Origin: Clostridia bacterium
Lineage (GTDB): Bacteria > Bacillota > Clostridia > Lachnospirales > Anaerotignaceae
Assembly: GCA_022651385.1 (NCBI GenBank)
Contig: JALCQR010000004.1
Location: forward strand, 147,554-211,553
Length of the DNA: 64,000 nt
Direction of reading: 5' to 3'
Part shown: in pieces, positions 27,173-35,892 of the stretch
How positions within the stretch are numbered: position 1 is the first letter of the stretch
Layout of the letters: the number at the start of each line of letters is the position of its first letter
Program-made: the position numbers and the translations under genes
The notes under the pieces: generated by a model
The model's input: the letters and a program-made list of their open reading frames with translations, nothing else
What the model was told of the DNA's origin: nothing
Databases searched by the model: none

Positions 27173-28180
27173 TTAATGATGAGGATTGTTTTTTACTACG
27201 CTACAGGCCCGTGATAACTGTGCTGTTACAGCACCTTTATACTGGCTGCTGAAAAAATTTAATAACGGTGAAACGTATGAACTGTCTACAACGATATATT
27301 TTGCCGGAAGTCCGTTTAAGGCCAGAGCCATTACGTCTACTTTGCATCTTGGACACGTGCATACATCGAATAGTTTAAGAAACTCGTCAATTCTGCTTTT
27401 TACTATTTCCTCAAACACATTTACATATTGATATTCAATGCCGTTATTGTTTGATTCTTGAGAGCTGATTTCAGCCGAGGTTTCAGGAGCTTTTTTTGTA
27501 TCGTTTTCAGCTGAGGTCTCAGGAGCCTTTTTTGTGTCGTTTTCGGCTGTATTGGAACTTTCCGCTGCATTTTCAACTTTTTTTGTATCATCTTCAGCTT
27601 GTTTTTCATCCATATTTTCAGCTACATGTTTAAGAACGTTTTCAAAAGAACTTTTTGAAGCACTTTCAGAATCTGTTACAGAACTTTCTGTATTGCTTTC
27701 AGTTTGACTTTTTAAAATTTCAGCAGTGTCTTTAACTGTATCATTGCTTTCAGCTGAGTTATAATCAGTATTTTCGTTTTCATCAGTATTTTCGGAGCTT
27801 TCAGATATTGTTTCATTTTGAGCTACATCATTATCTGAAACAGCATCGGATAAAGACTCTGCATCCACAGTATCCAACTCATCGGCATTAAACTCTATGC
27901 CAGTATCATTTTGATTGGTCAGAATGTCCGATAGTGTGTCTTGTTTTGTACTATTTAGGCTTGCATTTATATCTCCATCATCAGCTATTTCGGAAAGCCT
28001 TTCCTTTACTTTCTCGGAAACTTTGTTATCTTTTGCTATGTCTACGTCTATAAAAGATAAATCATTTGTTATATCACTTTCGTTTGGCTCGATTTCTAAA
28101 TCGTCATCTAATTTATGCTCCTCCTTGGATTTTGATATTAGCTTAAGAACATGGGCTGTTTTGTTTGTTTTTCGTGACAT
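27173..28180 (-). CDS. ComFB-domain protein with a long acidic N-terminal region
   Basis: 335 aa. The C-terminal ~86 residues match the ComFB family: Cys274, Cys276 and Cys279 in DVCTCPRCKVDVMALALNGLPAKYIV. ComFB-family proteins in other bacteria have been reported as cyclic dinucleotide receptors. The N-terminus begins MSRKTNKTAHVLKLISKS and is followed by ~220 disordered acidic residues with tandem ENDTKKAPETSA units (DNA repeat near 27472-27545). The gene is 80 bases downstream of parA on the same strand and probably shares its promoter. No competence genes are nearby, so a motility or cell-pole role is more likely than competence. Confidence 0.85.
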   Translation of the reverse strand: MSRKTNKTAHVLKLISKSKEEHKLDDDLEIEPNESDITNDLSFIDVDIAKDNKVSEKVKERLSEIADDGDINASLNSTKQDTLSDILTNQNDTGIEFNADELDTVDAESLSDAVSDNDVAQNETISESSENTDENENTDYNSAESNDTVKDTAEILKSQTESNTESSVTDSESASKSSFENVLKHVAENMDEKQAEDDTKKVENAAESSNTAENDTKKAPETSAENDTKKAPETSAEISSQESNNNGIEYQYVNVFEEIVKSRIDEFLKLFDVCTCPRCKVDVMALALNGLPAKYIVVDSSYVSPLLNFFSSQYKGAVTAQLSRACSVVKNNPHH

Positions 28181-28260
28181 TATATTACCTCTTTTTACGT
28201 TTCTTGTTGAATTTTATGTAAAATATCTTTTAATTATACTTTCAAATAAAAATAATATGA

Positions 28261-29040
28261 TTACGTATTGCTTTTTTTAGCCCTACAGCGAACAAGTACA
28301 TCCTCTATAAAATTTATATAATCGGCAGTTGGTTTTGAGCTTGGTGCGTGAAGCAAAACCGATTCTCCATGTGCCGGTGACTCGGCAACTACAACACTTG
28401 CTCTTATTTTAGACGGAAAAACAGAGGTATCAAGCTGTTTTGCTATTTCGTTTGCAAGTTCTTCAACTTCTTTTGTTAGTTTTGTTCTGCGGTTATATTT
28501 TGTAAGCAAAATTCCCATTACGTCGAGATTTGTGTTATAAAACTTTTTGACTGTTTGTACGGTTTCTTTAAGCTGGCTTACACCCAAAAGACTTAGTATT
28601 TCAGGAACCATCGGTATAATAAGAAAATTAGAGCAAACATATGCGTTTACTGTCAGTATGTTAAGTGACGGCGGAGTATCTATTATTATAAAATCATAGT
28701 CGTTTTTAATGACATCAAGGTTTTCTTTTAATAGAAACTCACGGCCTGAACGGTTAAATTCTAATTCCGCTCCGCTTAACAAAATATTAGACGGTATAAT
28801 ATCTCCAAACTCGGTTTTGTGTATGGCATCTTTTATTGAGGCTTTGCCTTTTAAAACATCGTATATTGTTACAACATTTTCAACATCAAGGCCCATAGAA
28901 AATCCAAGATTGCCCTGAGGATCCATATCTATACCAAGAACTCTATAGTTTTGCAGTGAAAGTCCTGTCAGCAGAGCACATGTTGAAGTGGTTTTTCCTA
29001 CACCTCCCTTTTGGTTTGTAAATGTAATTACTAAAGACAC
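28261..29040 (-). CDS. ParA/Soj-type ATPase
   Basis: Deviant Walker A ATPase of the ParA/MinD superfamily, 259 aa from the GTG at 29040. The Walker A motif FTNQKGGVGKTTS (residues ~6-18), Walker A' IDMDPQGNLG and Walker B FIIIDTPPS are intact. It looks closer to Soj (chromosome ParA) than to FlhG: no FlhG-type N-terminal peptide and no C-terminal amphipathic helix of the MinD type are obvious. GGGGTG eight bases upstream selects this GTG over another GTG nine bases earlier. No parB follows; a ComFB gene takes that place. Confidence 0.9.
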   Translation of the reverse strand: MSLVITFTNQKGGVGKTTSTCALLTGLSLQNYRVLGIDMDPQGNLGFSMGLDVENVVTIYDVLKGKASIKDAIHKTEFGDIIPSNILLSGAELEFNRSGREFLLKENLDVIKNDYDFIIIDTPPSLNILTVNAYVCSNFLIIPMVPEILSLLGVSQLKETVQTVKKFYNTNLDVMGILLTKYNRRTKLTKEVEELANEIAKQLDTSVFPSKIRASVVVAESPAHGESVLLHAPSSKPTADYINFIEDVLVRCRAKKSNT

Positions 29041-29183
29041 AAGTATCACACCCCATATATAAATTATTTGATTTTGCTATTAATAAAAGTATACTATAGG
29101 TCGAAAAATAAGTATATAGGGTATTATTGAAAACTGATTATTTTTATATGCAATACTTTAAATTTTAACAAAGGAGGGCTATT

Positions 29184-31649
29184 ATGGATATAAGCAGTTT
29201 ATCTTCTGCTTCAAGCAGTAGCACAAGCAGTATTTTTGGGAGCACGAGTAAAGGTATAGGCGGTCTTGCCAGTGGCCTTGATACCGATTCACTTATTGAT
29301 GCCATGACTTCAAATATACGCTCAAAAATAGCTAAGCAAAAGCAAAGCAAACAAATACTTGAGTGGAAAATGGATGCCTATCGCTCTGTAAGTACAAAAT
29401 TGATTGATTTTGAGAATAATTATACCTCTTATGCATCCAGCACTAACTTATACAGTGAAAATTTCTTTTCCCGTAATGTAATAACGGCTTCTGGTGACAA
29501 CAGCAAATATGTCACTGTTTCGGGTACAGCTTCAAGCTCAACAGTTCTTGCCTTAAGCGGTGTTACTCAGCTTGCAAAAGACGCAAGTTTTACAACAAGC
29601 GATCCGCTTTCGGATAACTATATACAAACAGGTGCAATTTCTTATGGAGATATGGAAGAAAGCACTATAACAGGCGAAAAGCTGAAAATACAGCATGGCG
29701 ACCAAACTTACTACGTTGCTATACCTGAAAAAGATGGTGGCGGAGTATACACCAGTGTTTCAGAAGTCGCAGACGCAATTAATTCTGCTCTTAGTAAAAC
29801 TGATCTTACAGGAGACGTAAGTGACAAGCTTAGTAGTGTTCTTACTGTTAGTGCCGACGGAGACAAGCTTAAATTTACTAATATGGATATGTCTGGAAAT
29901 GACGTAAAGATAACAGGAGGGGATACAAATCTCCTTACAACGCTTGGATTAAAAACTGACACTGATACGATTGTTGGCAAAAGCATAACCGGTTCTTTAG
30001 ACGGCGTAGCAGATATTAATACGGATGATTTATCGAAAACTACTACTTTTGCTGAGAGGCTTAGCGGAAAGGCAGTAATGTTTACTTATAACGGCACTTC
30101 AAAAACAATTAAATTTGATGATACGGACAGACTTACAGAGTCTGATTTTAAAAACTATCTTCAAGACGAGCTTAACAGCAGTTTTGGAAATGGAAGAATA
30201 ACTGTAACAGACAGTAACGGGGGCTTGAAATTAGAGACCACAACGCCGGATGGTGCGGCGGATACAACTTCTGTTTTAAAGATGTCAAGCAGCTCGACTG
30301 GACTGTTTGGAAGCTACGGTGTTTTCGGAATAGAATCAGGAACTTCCAACAAGGTGAATCTTGATGTGGCCCTTGAGTCATCTGGATTAAAGGGTGCGGA
30401 TAATGTGTCCCTTACTGACGGAGAAAATGTTATAAGAATAAACGGCAAGGATGTAAAATTTACTTACGAAGCAGGCAAGACTACAATGGCCGACATAATG
30501 GAAGCAATTAATAACTCAGATGCAGATGTCAAGATTTCTTATATGGAAAACAGCGATAAATTCTCGGTTGCTTCTACTCAACAGGGAGCATCTGGAGACG
30601 TAACTTTTGGAGACGAATCCACAGGCGAACTTAATGACTTAGAAAAATTGCTTTTTGGGAAAAAAGACGAAAACGGCGATATATTGTCATCAAGCAATGA
30701 GTTAAACGGAACAAAGGTTAACGGACAAGATGCCAAAATAATGGTTGATTTCGACGGAGAAGGCGGAGCTGACCCTGTAGAAGTTACAAGGTCAAGCAAC
30801 AGTTTTACTCTTGACGGATTAAACATATCTGTAAGCGGCTGTTTTGGATATGACAGCGACGGTAACAAAATTGACGGCTCGGACGTAACATTTGACGCTT
30901 CGGTAGACGCTGACTCAATAGTAAGCGCTGTAAAAAGTATGATAGATGATTACAATGAAATTGTAGCAGGCACCAATACGGCGGTTAACGAAAAAAGAAA
31001 TTATGATTATGCGCCTCTTACCGATGAACAAGAAAAGGGTATGAGTGATAGCGAAATAACGGCATGGAATAAAAAGGCCCAAGCCGGCATGCTTTTTGGG
31101 AACAGCGATATGGTAGACCTGACAAATGACCTTAGATATGCATTTCTTGACACAAGAACAGACGGACTGACTTTTTCAGACATTGGAATAAGTGTTTCTT
31201 CTGATTATTCTGATAACGGTAAAATTACTCTTGATGAGTCGAAGCTAAGGTCAGTGCTTGAGTCAAATCCGGAAGATGTTCAGAAATTGTTTACATCTTC
31301 TTCAAATGACAGCAATTACACAAGCTCGTCAGGTTCAACGTCAAGCCTTACCACAGGCGGAGCTATGACACGTTTAAGGTCAGTAATGGAAAAATATGCT
31401 TCAACTACAGGCGCTACTAAAGGAATACTTGTTGAGGAAGCAGGCAATGCGGCATCAGCTACGTCAATGCTTTCTAACAACCTTCAAAAGCAGGTTGATG
31501 ATATAGACGACAATGTATCAGACCTTAACGATAAGCTTACATCGGATCAGGCAAGGTATCAGTCAAAATTTACCGAGCTTGAGCAAGTTGTACAAAAAAT
31601 GAATACGCAGAGCAGTTATCTTAGCAACATGTTTAGTAGCGGCTCTTAA
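29184..31649 (+). CDS. fliD: Flagellar filament cap protein FliD
   Basis: 821 aa, far larger than the usual 400-550 aa FliD. The N-terminal signature GIGGLASGLDTDSLIDAMTSNIRSKIAK and the long C-terminal coiled region (LSNNLQKQVDDIDDNVSDLNDKLTSDQARYQSKFTELEQVVQKMNTQSSYLSNMF) are typical. The extra ~300 residues are in the middle, rich in Ser, Thr, Asp and Gly, and probably add surface-exposed cap domains. AAAGGAGGG precedes the ATG. fliS follows after 24 bases. Confidence 0.93.
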   Translation: MDISSLSSASSSSTSSIFGSTSKGIGGLASGLDTDSLIDAMTSNIRSKIAKQKQSKQILEWKMDAYRSVSTKLIDFENNYTSYASSTNLYSENFFSRNVITASGDNSKYVTVSGTASSSTVLALSGVTQLAKDASFTTSDPLSDNYIQTGAISYGDMEESTITGEKLKIQHGDQTYYVAIPEKDGGGVYTSVSEVADAINSALSKTDLTGDVSDKLSSVLTVSADGDKLKFTNMDMSGNDVKITGGDTNLLTTLGLKTDTDTIVGKSITGSLDGVADINTDDLSKTTTFAERLSGKAVMFTYNGTSKTIKFDDTDRLTESDFKNYLQDELNSSFGNGRITVTDSNGGLKLETTTPDGAADTTSVLKMSSSSTGLFGSYGVFGIESGTSNKVNLDVALESSGLKGADNVSLTDGENVIRINGKDVKFTYEAGKTTMADIMEAINNSDADVKISYMENSDKFSVASTQQGASGDVTFGDESTGELNDLEKLLFGKKDENGDILSSSNELNGTKVNGQDAKIMVDFDGEGGADPVEVTRSSNSFTLDGLNISVSGCFGYDSDGNKIDGSDVTFDASVDADSIVSAVKSMIDDYNEIVAGTNTAVNEKRNYDYAPLTDEQEKGMSDSEITAWNKKAQAGMLFGNSDMVDLTNDLRYAFLDTRTDGLTFSDIGISVSSDYSDNGKITLDESKLRSVLESNPEDVQKLFTSSSNDSNYTSSSGSTSSLTTGGAMTRLRSVMEKYASTTGATKGILVEEAGNAASATSMLSNNLQKQVDDIDDNVSDLNDKLTSDQARYQSKFTELEQVVQKMNTQSSYLSNMFSSGS

Positions 31650-31673
31650 TGTTGGAAAGGCCGGCGATTAGCA

Positions 31674-32057
31674 ATGAACGGTTATGGATATCAGCAGTAT
31701 AAGCAGCAGTGTATTAATACAATGACGCAGAGTGAGCTGTTGATTACTTTATTTGATGAAGCTATAAAAAGACTTGGAATGGCTGAAATGGCTTTGAAGA
31801 ACAATAAAATGGAAAATTTTGACAAGTCTGTAGACAGAACTTCGGAGATAATAAGATATCTTAATAAAACTCTTAACAAGTCATATTCAATAAGCGCTGA
31901 AATTTCAAGAATGTATGACTTTTTTCTATATGAATTGGCCAGAATTAAAGCTGGAAGGAATATAAAAGTTATAAATGAAATTAAACCAATGATAATGGAC
32001 TTAAGAAACACATTTAAGGAAGCTGACCGTATTTCTCATAAGGCTGTAAAAAGCTAA
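31674..32057 (+). CDS. fliS: Flagellin export chaperone FliS
   Basis: 127-aa helical chaperone that holds flagellin for export. It starts MNGYGYQQYKQQCINTMTQSELLITLFDEAIKRLGMAE, the family N-terminus (YxxxxVxTaspeeLilmLYdgaikrl). Genes fliD, fliS and a FliT-like gene in series match the B. subtilis arrangement. Confidence 0.94.
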   Translation: MNGYGYQQYKQQCINTMTQSELLITLFDEAIKRLGMAEMALKNNKMENFDKSVDRTSEIIRYLNKTLNKSYSISAEISRMYDFFLYELARIKAGRNIKVINEIKPMIMDLRNTFKEADRISHKAVKS

Positions 32058-32075
32058 TTGTAAGGAGAGGGTGCA

Positions 32076-32471
32076 ATGGATTCAGATTTAATGGGCATAG
32101 CATTAAACCTTCAAAAAAAGTATACAAAGTTTAATGAAATATATAACCTTACAAAACAAATTGAGGAATCTTTATATAGGGACGACATGTATTCCTTAAG
32201 GCTAATTGTAAATATGCGTACAACTGCCATACTTGAACTTGAAAAAATTGAGTATAACAGAAAGGATTTAATAAATGCTTTGCCTGATGATAAAAAGAAT
32301 ATTGTAAATGAATTAATGAGCGAAAATGCCAAGGACAGTGATACTTGTTCTGATATCGGCAAAAAGATAAATAATATCTACAGACAGACAAGAAAAGTAA
32401 TGGAAAAAACTGTTCTTTTAGACAAAGCAGTAAATAAAAAATTAAATACAAAAAGCAAAATTAAATACTGA
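32076..32471 (+). CDS. FliT-like helical flagellar chaperone
   Basis: 131-aa, almost entirely helical, charged protein immediately after fliS, preceded by TAAGGAGAGG. It has no strong sequence motif. Size, position and predicted helix content agree with FliT, the export chaperone of FliD. It could instead be an unrelated small flagellar protein. The gene ends in a bidirectional terminator. Confidence 0.6.
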   Translation: MDSDLMGIALNLQKKYTKFNEIYNLTKQIEESLYRDDMYSLRLIVNMRTTAILELEKIEYNRKDLINALPDDKKNIVNELMSENAKDSDTCSDIGKKINNIYRQTRKVMEKTVLLDKAVNKKLNTKSKIKY

Positions 32472-32481
32472 TAAAAACTAT

Positions 32482-32516
32482 AAAAGCGTAGAACAATATA
32501 TTTGTTCTACGCTTTT
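32482..32516. terminator. Bidirectional terminator between the FliT-like and C39 genes
   Basis: A perfect 15-bp stem (AAAAGCGTAGAACAA / TTGTTCTACGCTTTT) with a 5-base loop. One arm includes the last sense codons and stop of the minus-strand C39 gene. T-rich sequence lies beyond the stem on the minus strand. Confidence 0.9.
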
Positions 32517-33328
32517 GGATTGCTTATAGACCAAAAAGGCCCGCCATAATTGGCCGAATATTTTGCCTCTTTTAAAATAATATCTATGTCCCATGGCGTT
32601 TTGCTGTTTTCTATGCTTTTCGGGTCGGCTATAAGAACCTTTGAGTCTTTTGTTATACCTCTCAGTATTATAAAATGTCCGTCAGTTGTAAAGGTTCCCT
32701 TATTCATAAGAACTACAATAATATTGCCTTTTGAGACATTATCAATTATATCCTGTTTTGATGGCTTTTCAAGGCTTTTGCAATCAAGACCATGCTTTTC
32801 TGCACCCTTTGGTATAATCGAGTGATAAGAGCCGTTATTATAGCTAAAATGACCGTTGTCGTACGCCCACTTTGCAGCATCAACAGGTGTTACTGTTTTG
32901 TCTGTAAGAGACGACAAAACCATTGCCAATACAGTAGGGCCGCATCCATATACACCTATGGTATTGTCTGCTCCGTAAATTGCGTTTTTCCAGCGGTTGT
33001 CCGTTTGAGAATAATAAACAATTTGTGATGTGTCAGATTTAAGCACAACATTATCCTCATTTTCGCTGTTATCTGTTTTATCAGGCGTTTCTTTTGCTTC
33101 GGCAACTTTTGCAATAGTTTTATCAGGCTTTTTAAGTGATGCAATCTCTGAATCAATTTTTTGCTTAACAACAACAGCAATCTTTTGTGAGCTCTCCTTT
33201 GTGTTTTTAACAAAGTAATCTATATCAGGAGGGGTTATGTTATTAGCAAAAAGATATAAAAACACAATAAAACTGATAAGCGTTACCATAAATATCATAT
33301 TAAATATTTTTTTAAATACTTCTTTCAT
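32507..33328 (-). CDS. Membrane-anchored C39-type cysteine peptidase
   Basis: 273 aa. One N-terminal membrane helix (~9-28) is followed by a Lys/Glu-rich helical stalk to ~95, then a peptidase C39-like domain facing outside. The expected triad is visible: Cys129 in GVYGCGPTVLAM, His218 in TDGHFIILRG and Asp235 in LIADPKS. The start is the ATG that shares ATGA with the stop of the upstream FtsE-like gene, so translation is coupled. The family includes secreted peptidases and possibly wall-processing enzymes. The substrate is unknown. Confidence 0.87.
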   Translation of the reverse strand: MKEVFKKIFNMIFMVTLISFIVFLYLFANNITPPDIDYFVKNTKESSQKIAVVVKQKIDSEIASLKKPDKTIAKVAEAKETPDKTDNSENEDNVVLKSDTSQIVYYSQTDNRWKNAIYGADNTIGVYGCGPTVLAMVLSSLTDKTVTPVDAAKWAYDNGHFSYNNGSYHSIIPKGAEKHGLDCKSLEKPSKQDIIDNVSKGNIIVVLMNKGTFTTDGHFIILRGITKDSKVLIADPKSIENSKTPWDIDIILKEAKYSANYGGPFWSISNPKA

Positions 33329-34011
33329 ACTATCCAACCATATTTTCCTTTTTTTACATCTCCAAGTACTTTACCGTTGTTTAATGTTATAACTCTTTTT
33401 TTCATAATGTCGACGAATTTTTTGGCATGTGTAGCAATTATTACTGTAATGCCAAGCCTGTTTATGTCGTTAAACAAACACATTATGTCCCATGCCGTTT
33501 CATAGTCAAGACTTGCCGTCGGCTCATCGGCTATAATTATTTTAGGATTATTAACAACAGCGCGTGCTATAAGTATCCTCAACCTTTCACCTTCAGACAT
33601 ATTTGAAGGGTATTCATTGATTTTTTTGTTCATTCCCACAAGCCCGAGGGCACGCGGAATGGAATCTTTGATTTTTTTTGACGGCTGCTGAGCCGCAAGC
33701 ATAGCCAGTTCTAAATTTTCATAAACAGTTTTCTGCTCCATAAGAGATATGTTTTTGTCTATTATCCCCAAAAGACGCCTGTAGTATGGCAGCTCTTTTC
33801 TGCCAATTTTATTTAATGAAAGATTGTAGACAAAAATATCTCCGCTTGTTGGACTAAGCTCTTTTGTTAAAAGTTTAAGCAAAGTGCTTTTTCCGGAGCC
33901 GCTTTTTCCTACAATAAAAACAAACTCGCCGTCATTAACGTAAAATGAGGCGTTTTCAACCCCTATAGAGTTATTAACGTAAGTTTTGGATACATTTTTA
34001 AGCTCAATCAA
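33325..34011 (-). CDS. Degenerate FtsE-like ABC ATPase
   Basis: 228 aa from a TTG at 34011 (AAAGAGG eight bases upstream). It aligns along its whole length with FtsE, including IELKNVSKTY, DGEFVFIVGKSGSGKST (Walker A 35-43), IIIADEPTASLD and ATHAKKFVDIMKKRVI. Two usually critical parts differ: the Q-loop Gln is Lys86 (GIIDKNIS instead of GVVFQDF), and the signature LSGGE is MSEGE. No ftsX follows; the next gene is a coupled membrane-anchored C39 peptidase. It may regulate that peptidase as FtsEX regulates wall hydrolases, or be a generic ABC subunit. Confidence 0.82.
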   Translation of the reverse strand: MIELKNVSKTYVNNSIGVENASFYVNDGEFVFIVGKSGSGKSTLLKLLTKELSPTSGDIFVYNLSLNKIGRKELPYYRRLLGIIDKNISLMEQKTVYENLELAMLAAQQPSKKIKDSIPRALGLVGMNKKINEYPSNMSEGERLRILIARAVVNNPKIIIADEPTASLDYETAWDIMCLFNDINRLGITVIIATHAKKFVDIMKKRVITLNNGKVLGDVKKGKYGWIV

Positions 34012-34151
34012 TGTTAATACCTCTTTATAATAAGACAATGTTTTACAAATTTCCCCTACTTAACAGTATAACATTTAAAACAAAAATTGTATACACTGAT
34101 ATACAACTATAAAAAATTTAAAAAATATTTTTATTTTTGGCGATTTATGTA

Positions 34152-34178
34152 TTATTTTTTATGCTTTTAATCCGATTT
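34152..34178 (+). promoter_or_regulatory. Sigma-28-like promoter of flagellin
   Basis: TTAT, 15 bases, TCCGATTT. The -35 departs from TAAA, but the same TTAT at the same spacing occurs before the flgM -10. An alternative lies at 34119-34146 (TAAA, 16 bases, GGCGATTT). Confidence 0.5.
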
Positions 34179-34232
34179 ATTATATGTAAAGGAAATGATT
34201 ACCTAGGGTCATTTACTGTTATCTTAAAAGTT

Positions 34233-34266
34233 GGGAAAAGGATTTCCCTTTTAATTACAAGGAGGT
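34233..34266 (+). promoter_or_regulatory. CsrA-binding region in the flagellin leader
   Basis: A perfect 6-bp hairpin, GGGAAA (34233-34238) with TTTCCC (34243-34248), presents AGGA as its loop, the ideal CsrA target. The second site, ACAAGGAGGT at 34257-34266, matches the CsrA consensus (ACARGGAUGU) and is the ribosome binding site. Two sites, one covering the Shine-Dalgarno sequence, repeat the hag leader design of B. subtilis. csrA and fliW are encoded 3 kb away. Confidence 0.8.
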
Positions 34267-34272
34267 AAGATT

Positions 34273-35799
34273 ATGGTTATTCAACATAATATTGCGGCTT
34301 TAAACGCAAACAGACAATTATCAATAAACAACAACGCAGTAAGCAAGAGCCTTGAGAAACTTTCTTCAGGCTACAGAATAAACAGCGCAGCAGATGACGC
34401 TGCAGGCCTTGCAATTTCTGAAAAAATGAAATCTCAGATAACAGGTCTTGAAACAGCATCAGACAACGCTGAAGACGGTGTTTCATTAATCCAGACAGGC
34501 GAGGGTGCTTTAACAGAAGTTCACTCAATGTTAAACCGTATGGTTGAGCTTGCTACACAGTCAGCCAACGGTACATACGGAACTGAAGAAAGAAGCAAAC
34601 TTCAGGATGAGGTTACAAACCTTAAAGACGAAATAGACAGAATTTCCGATAGCACAAACTTCAACGGAATCAATCTTCTTGACGGTTCTCTTGGAAGCGG
34701 TACATCAGGTGCTTCAAAAACACTTGCTACTACTGGCACTCTTAACACAACTGGTAAACTTAATAGTTTTGATGTATCTGTTTCAGGAAACGAGGGTATT
34801 ACAGTAAACTTTCAAACTGCAGACGCTAGTGGTACTTCTGGAGTCACAGCAGCTTGGAGTGCTACAACTTTAACATTTACTTTAGATATTTCAGACGGAG
34901 ATAAGGTTAGTCAGTCAGATATTGACAATGCTTTAAAAACTGCAAGTGGTGCTCCTGGCATAGCTGATGGATTAAAAGTTACTATTGGTTCAGATATTAC
35001 TACTGTTAGTGGCAGTGATAGCGTAGAAGATACTACAGGTGAATCATTAATAACTGCAAAAGCTGCAAAAGCAACTGGAACAGTATCAGATTTAACAAAT
35101 ACAGCTGGCGAAAGTACTGATTTAGTGGTTACTGCTGATAAGGCTGGATCGGATTTAAATGGTAAAACAATTCAATTTGTAACTGGCGGCGGTACATATG
35201 GAGTTACAGATGATGGAAGCGGAAATGTTACAGTTACATTAGGTACTGGAGATTATTCAGCTAGTGATATCAATAGTTTATTAAGTGAAGCTGACACGGG
35301 AAGGTCAGTAGCATTTAGCGGCAAAATGTCAGCTGCTGCTCTTACAACTGCTACATCAACTCCTTTAGCTATTGATAACGGTGCTGGTCTTGCATCAGGC
35401 GGCGGACTTAAGCTTCAAGTAGGCGACACAGATGCTGCATACAATAAGATTGAGGTTGGCTGTGACTCAATGGATTCAACTTCTCTTGGATTGGATGGTA
35501 TTGATATCTCACAACAGGATACAGCAGGAGACGCAATTGATGTAATAAATAGTGCTATTGAGAAGGTTTCAACATCAAGAGGCAACTTTGGTGCTTTACA
35601 GAACAGACTTGAGCATACAATCAACAACCTCAGCACAACAACAGAGAATTTAACTTCTGCTGAGAGTAATATCCGTGACGTTGATATGGCAGGCGAAATG
35701 ATGGAGTTTACAAAGGACAGTATCCTTACACAGGCTTCTCAGGCTATGCTCGCTCAGGCAAATCAGCTTCCACAGGGCGTTCTTCAGTTATTACAGTAA
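34273..35799 (+). CDS. hag: Flagellin
   Basis: Major filament subunit, 508 aa. The conserved N-terminal D0/D1 (MVIQHNIAALNANRQLSINNNAVSKSLEKLSSGYRINSAADDAAGLAISEKM) and C-terminal D1/D0 (SAESNIRDVDMAGEMMEFTKDSILTQASQAMLAQANQLPQGVLQLLQ) flank a ~270-residue Gly/Thr/Ser/Ala-rich variable region (~140-420). A GGAGGT site precedes the ATG and is part of the CsrA target. A strong terminator follows. The adjacent fliB gene suggests the surface lysines are methylated. Confidence 0.97.
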   Translation: MVIQHNIAALNANRQLSINNNAVSKSLEKLSSGYRINSAADDAAGLAISEKMKSQITGLETASDNAEDGVSLIQTGEGALTEVHSMLNRMVELATQSANGTYGTEERSKLQDEVTNLKDEIDRISDSTNFNGINLLDGSLGSGTSGASKTLATTGTLNTTGKLNSFDVSVSGNEGITVNFQTADASGTSGVTAAWSATTLTFTLDISDGDKVSQSDIDNALKTASGAPGIADGLKVTIGSDITTVSGSDSVEDTTGESLITAKAAKATGTVSDLTNTAGESTDLVVTADKAGSDLNGKTIQFVTGGGTYGVTDDGSGNVTVTLGTGDYSASDINSLLSEADTGRSVAFSGKMSAAALTTATSTPLAIDNGAGLASGGGLKLQVGDTDAAYNKIEVGCDSMDSTSLGLDGIDISQQDTAGDAIDVINSAIEKVSTSRGNFGALQNRLEHTINNLSTTTENLTSAESNIRDVDMAGEMMEFTKDSILTQASQAMLAQANQLPQGVLQLLQ

Positions 35800-35832
35800 A
35801 TTTAATAAATTTAAAGCAATATTACGTAAAAG

Positions 35833-35858
35833 CAAAAAGGGCCGTAAGGCTCTTTTTG
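35833..35858 (+). terminator. Terminator after flagellin
   Basis: CAAAAAGGGCC pairs with GGCTCTTTTTG (one wobble) around GTAA. It isolates the highly expressed flagellin gene from fliB. Confidence 0.9.
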
Positions 35859-35892
35859 TGTATAATACAGAAAATGCTTAGGAGAAAAATTT

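Noticed and set aside
27173..28180. A competence role for the ComFB-domain protein
   Set aside because: No comFA, comFC or DNA-uptake gene lies nearby. The context is motility.
28261..29040. Calling the ParA gene flhG
   Set aside because: The sequence is closer to Soj/ParA, there is no FlhF next to it, and no FlhG-type N-terminal activator motif is visible.
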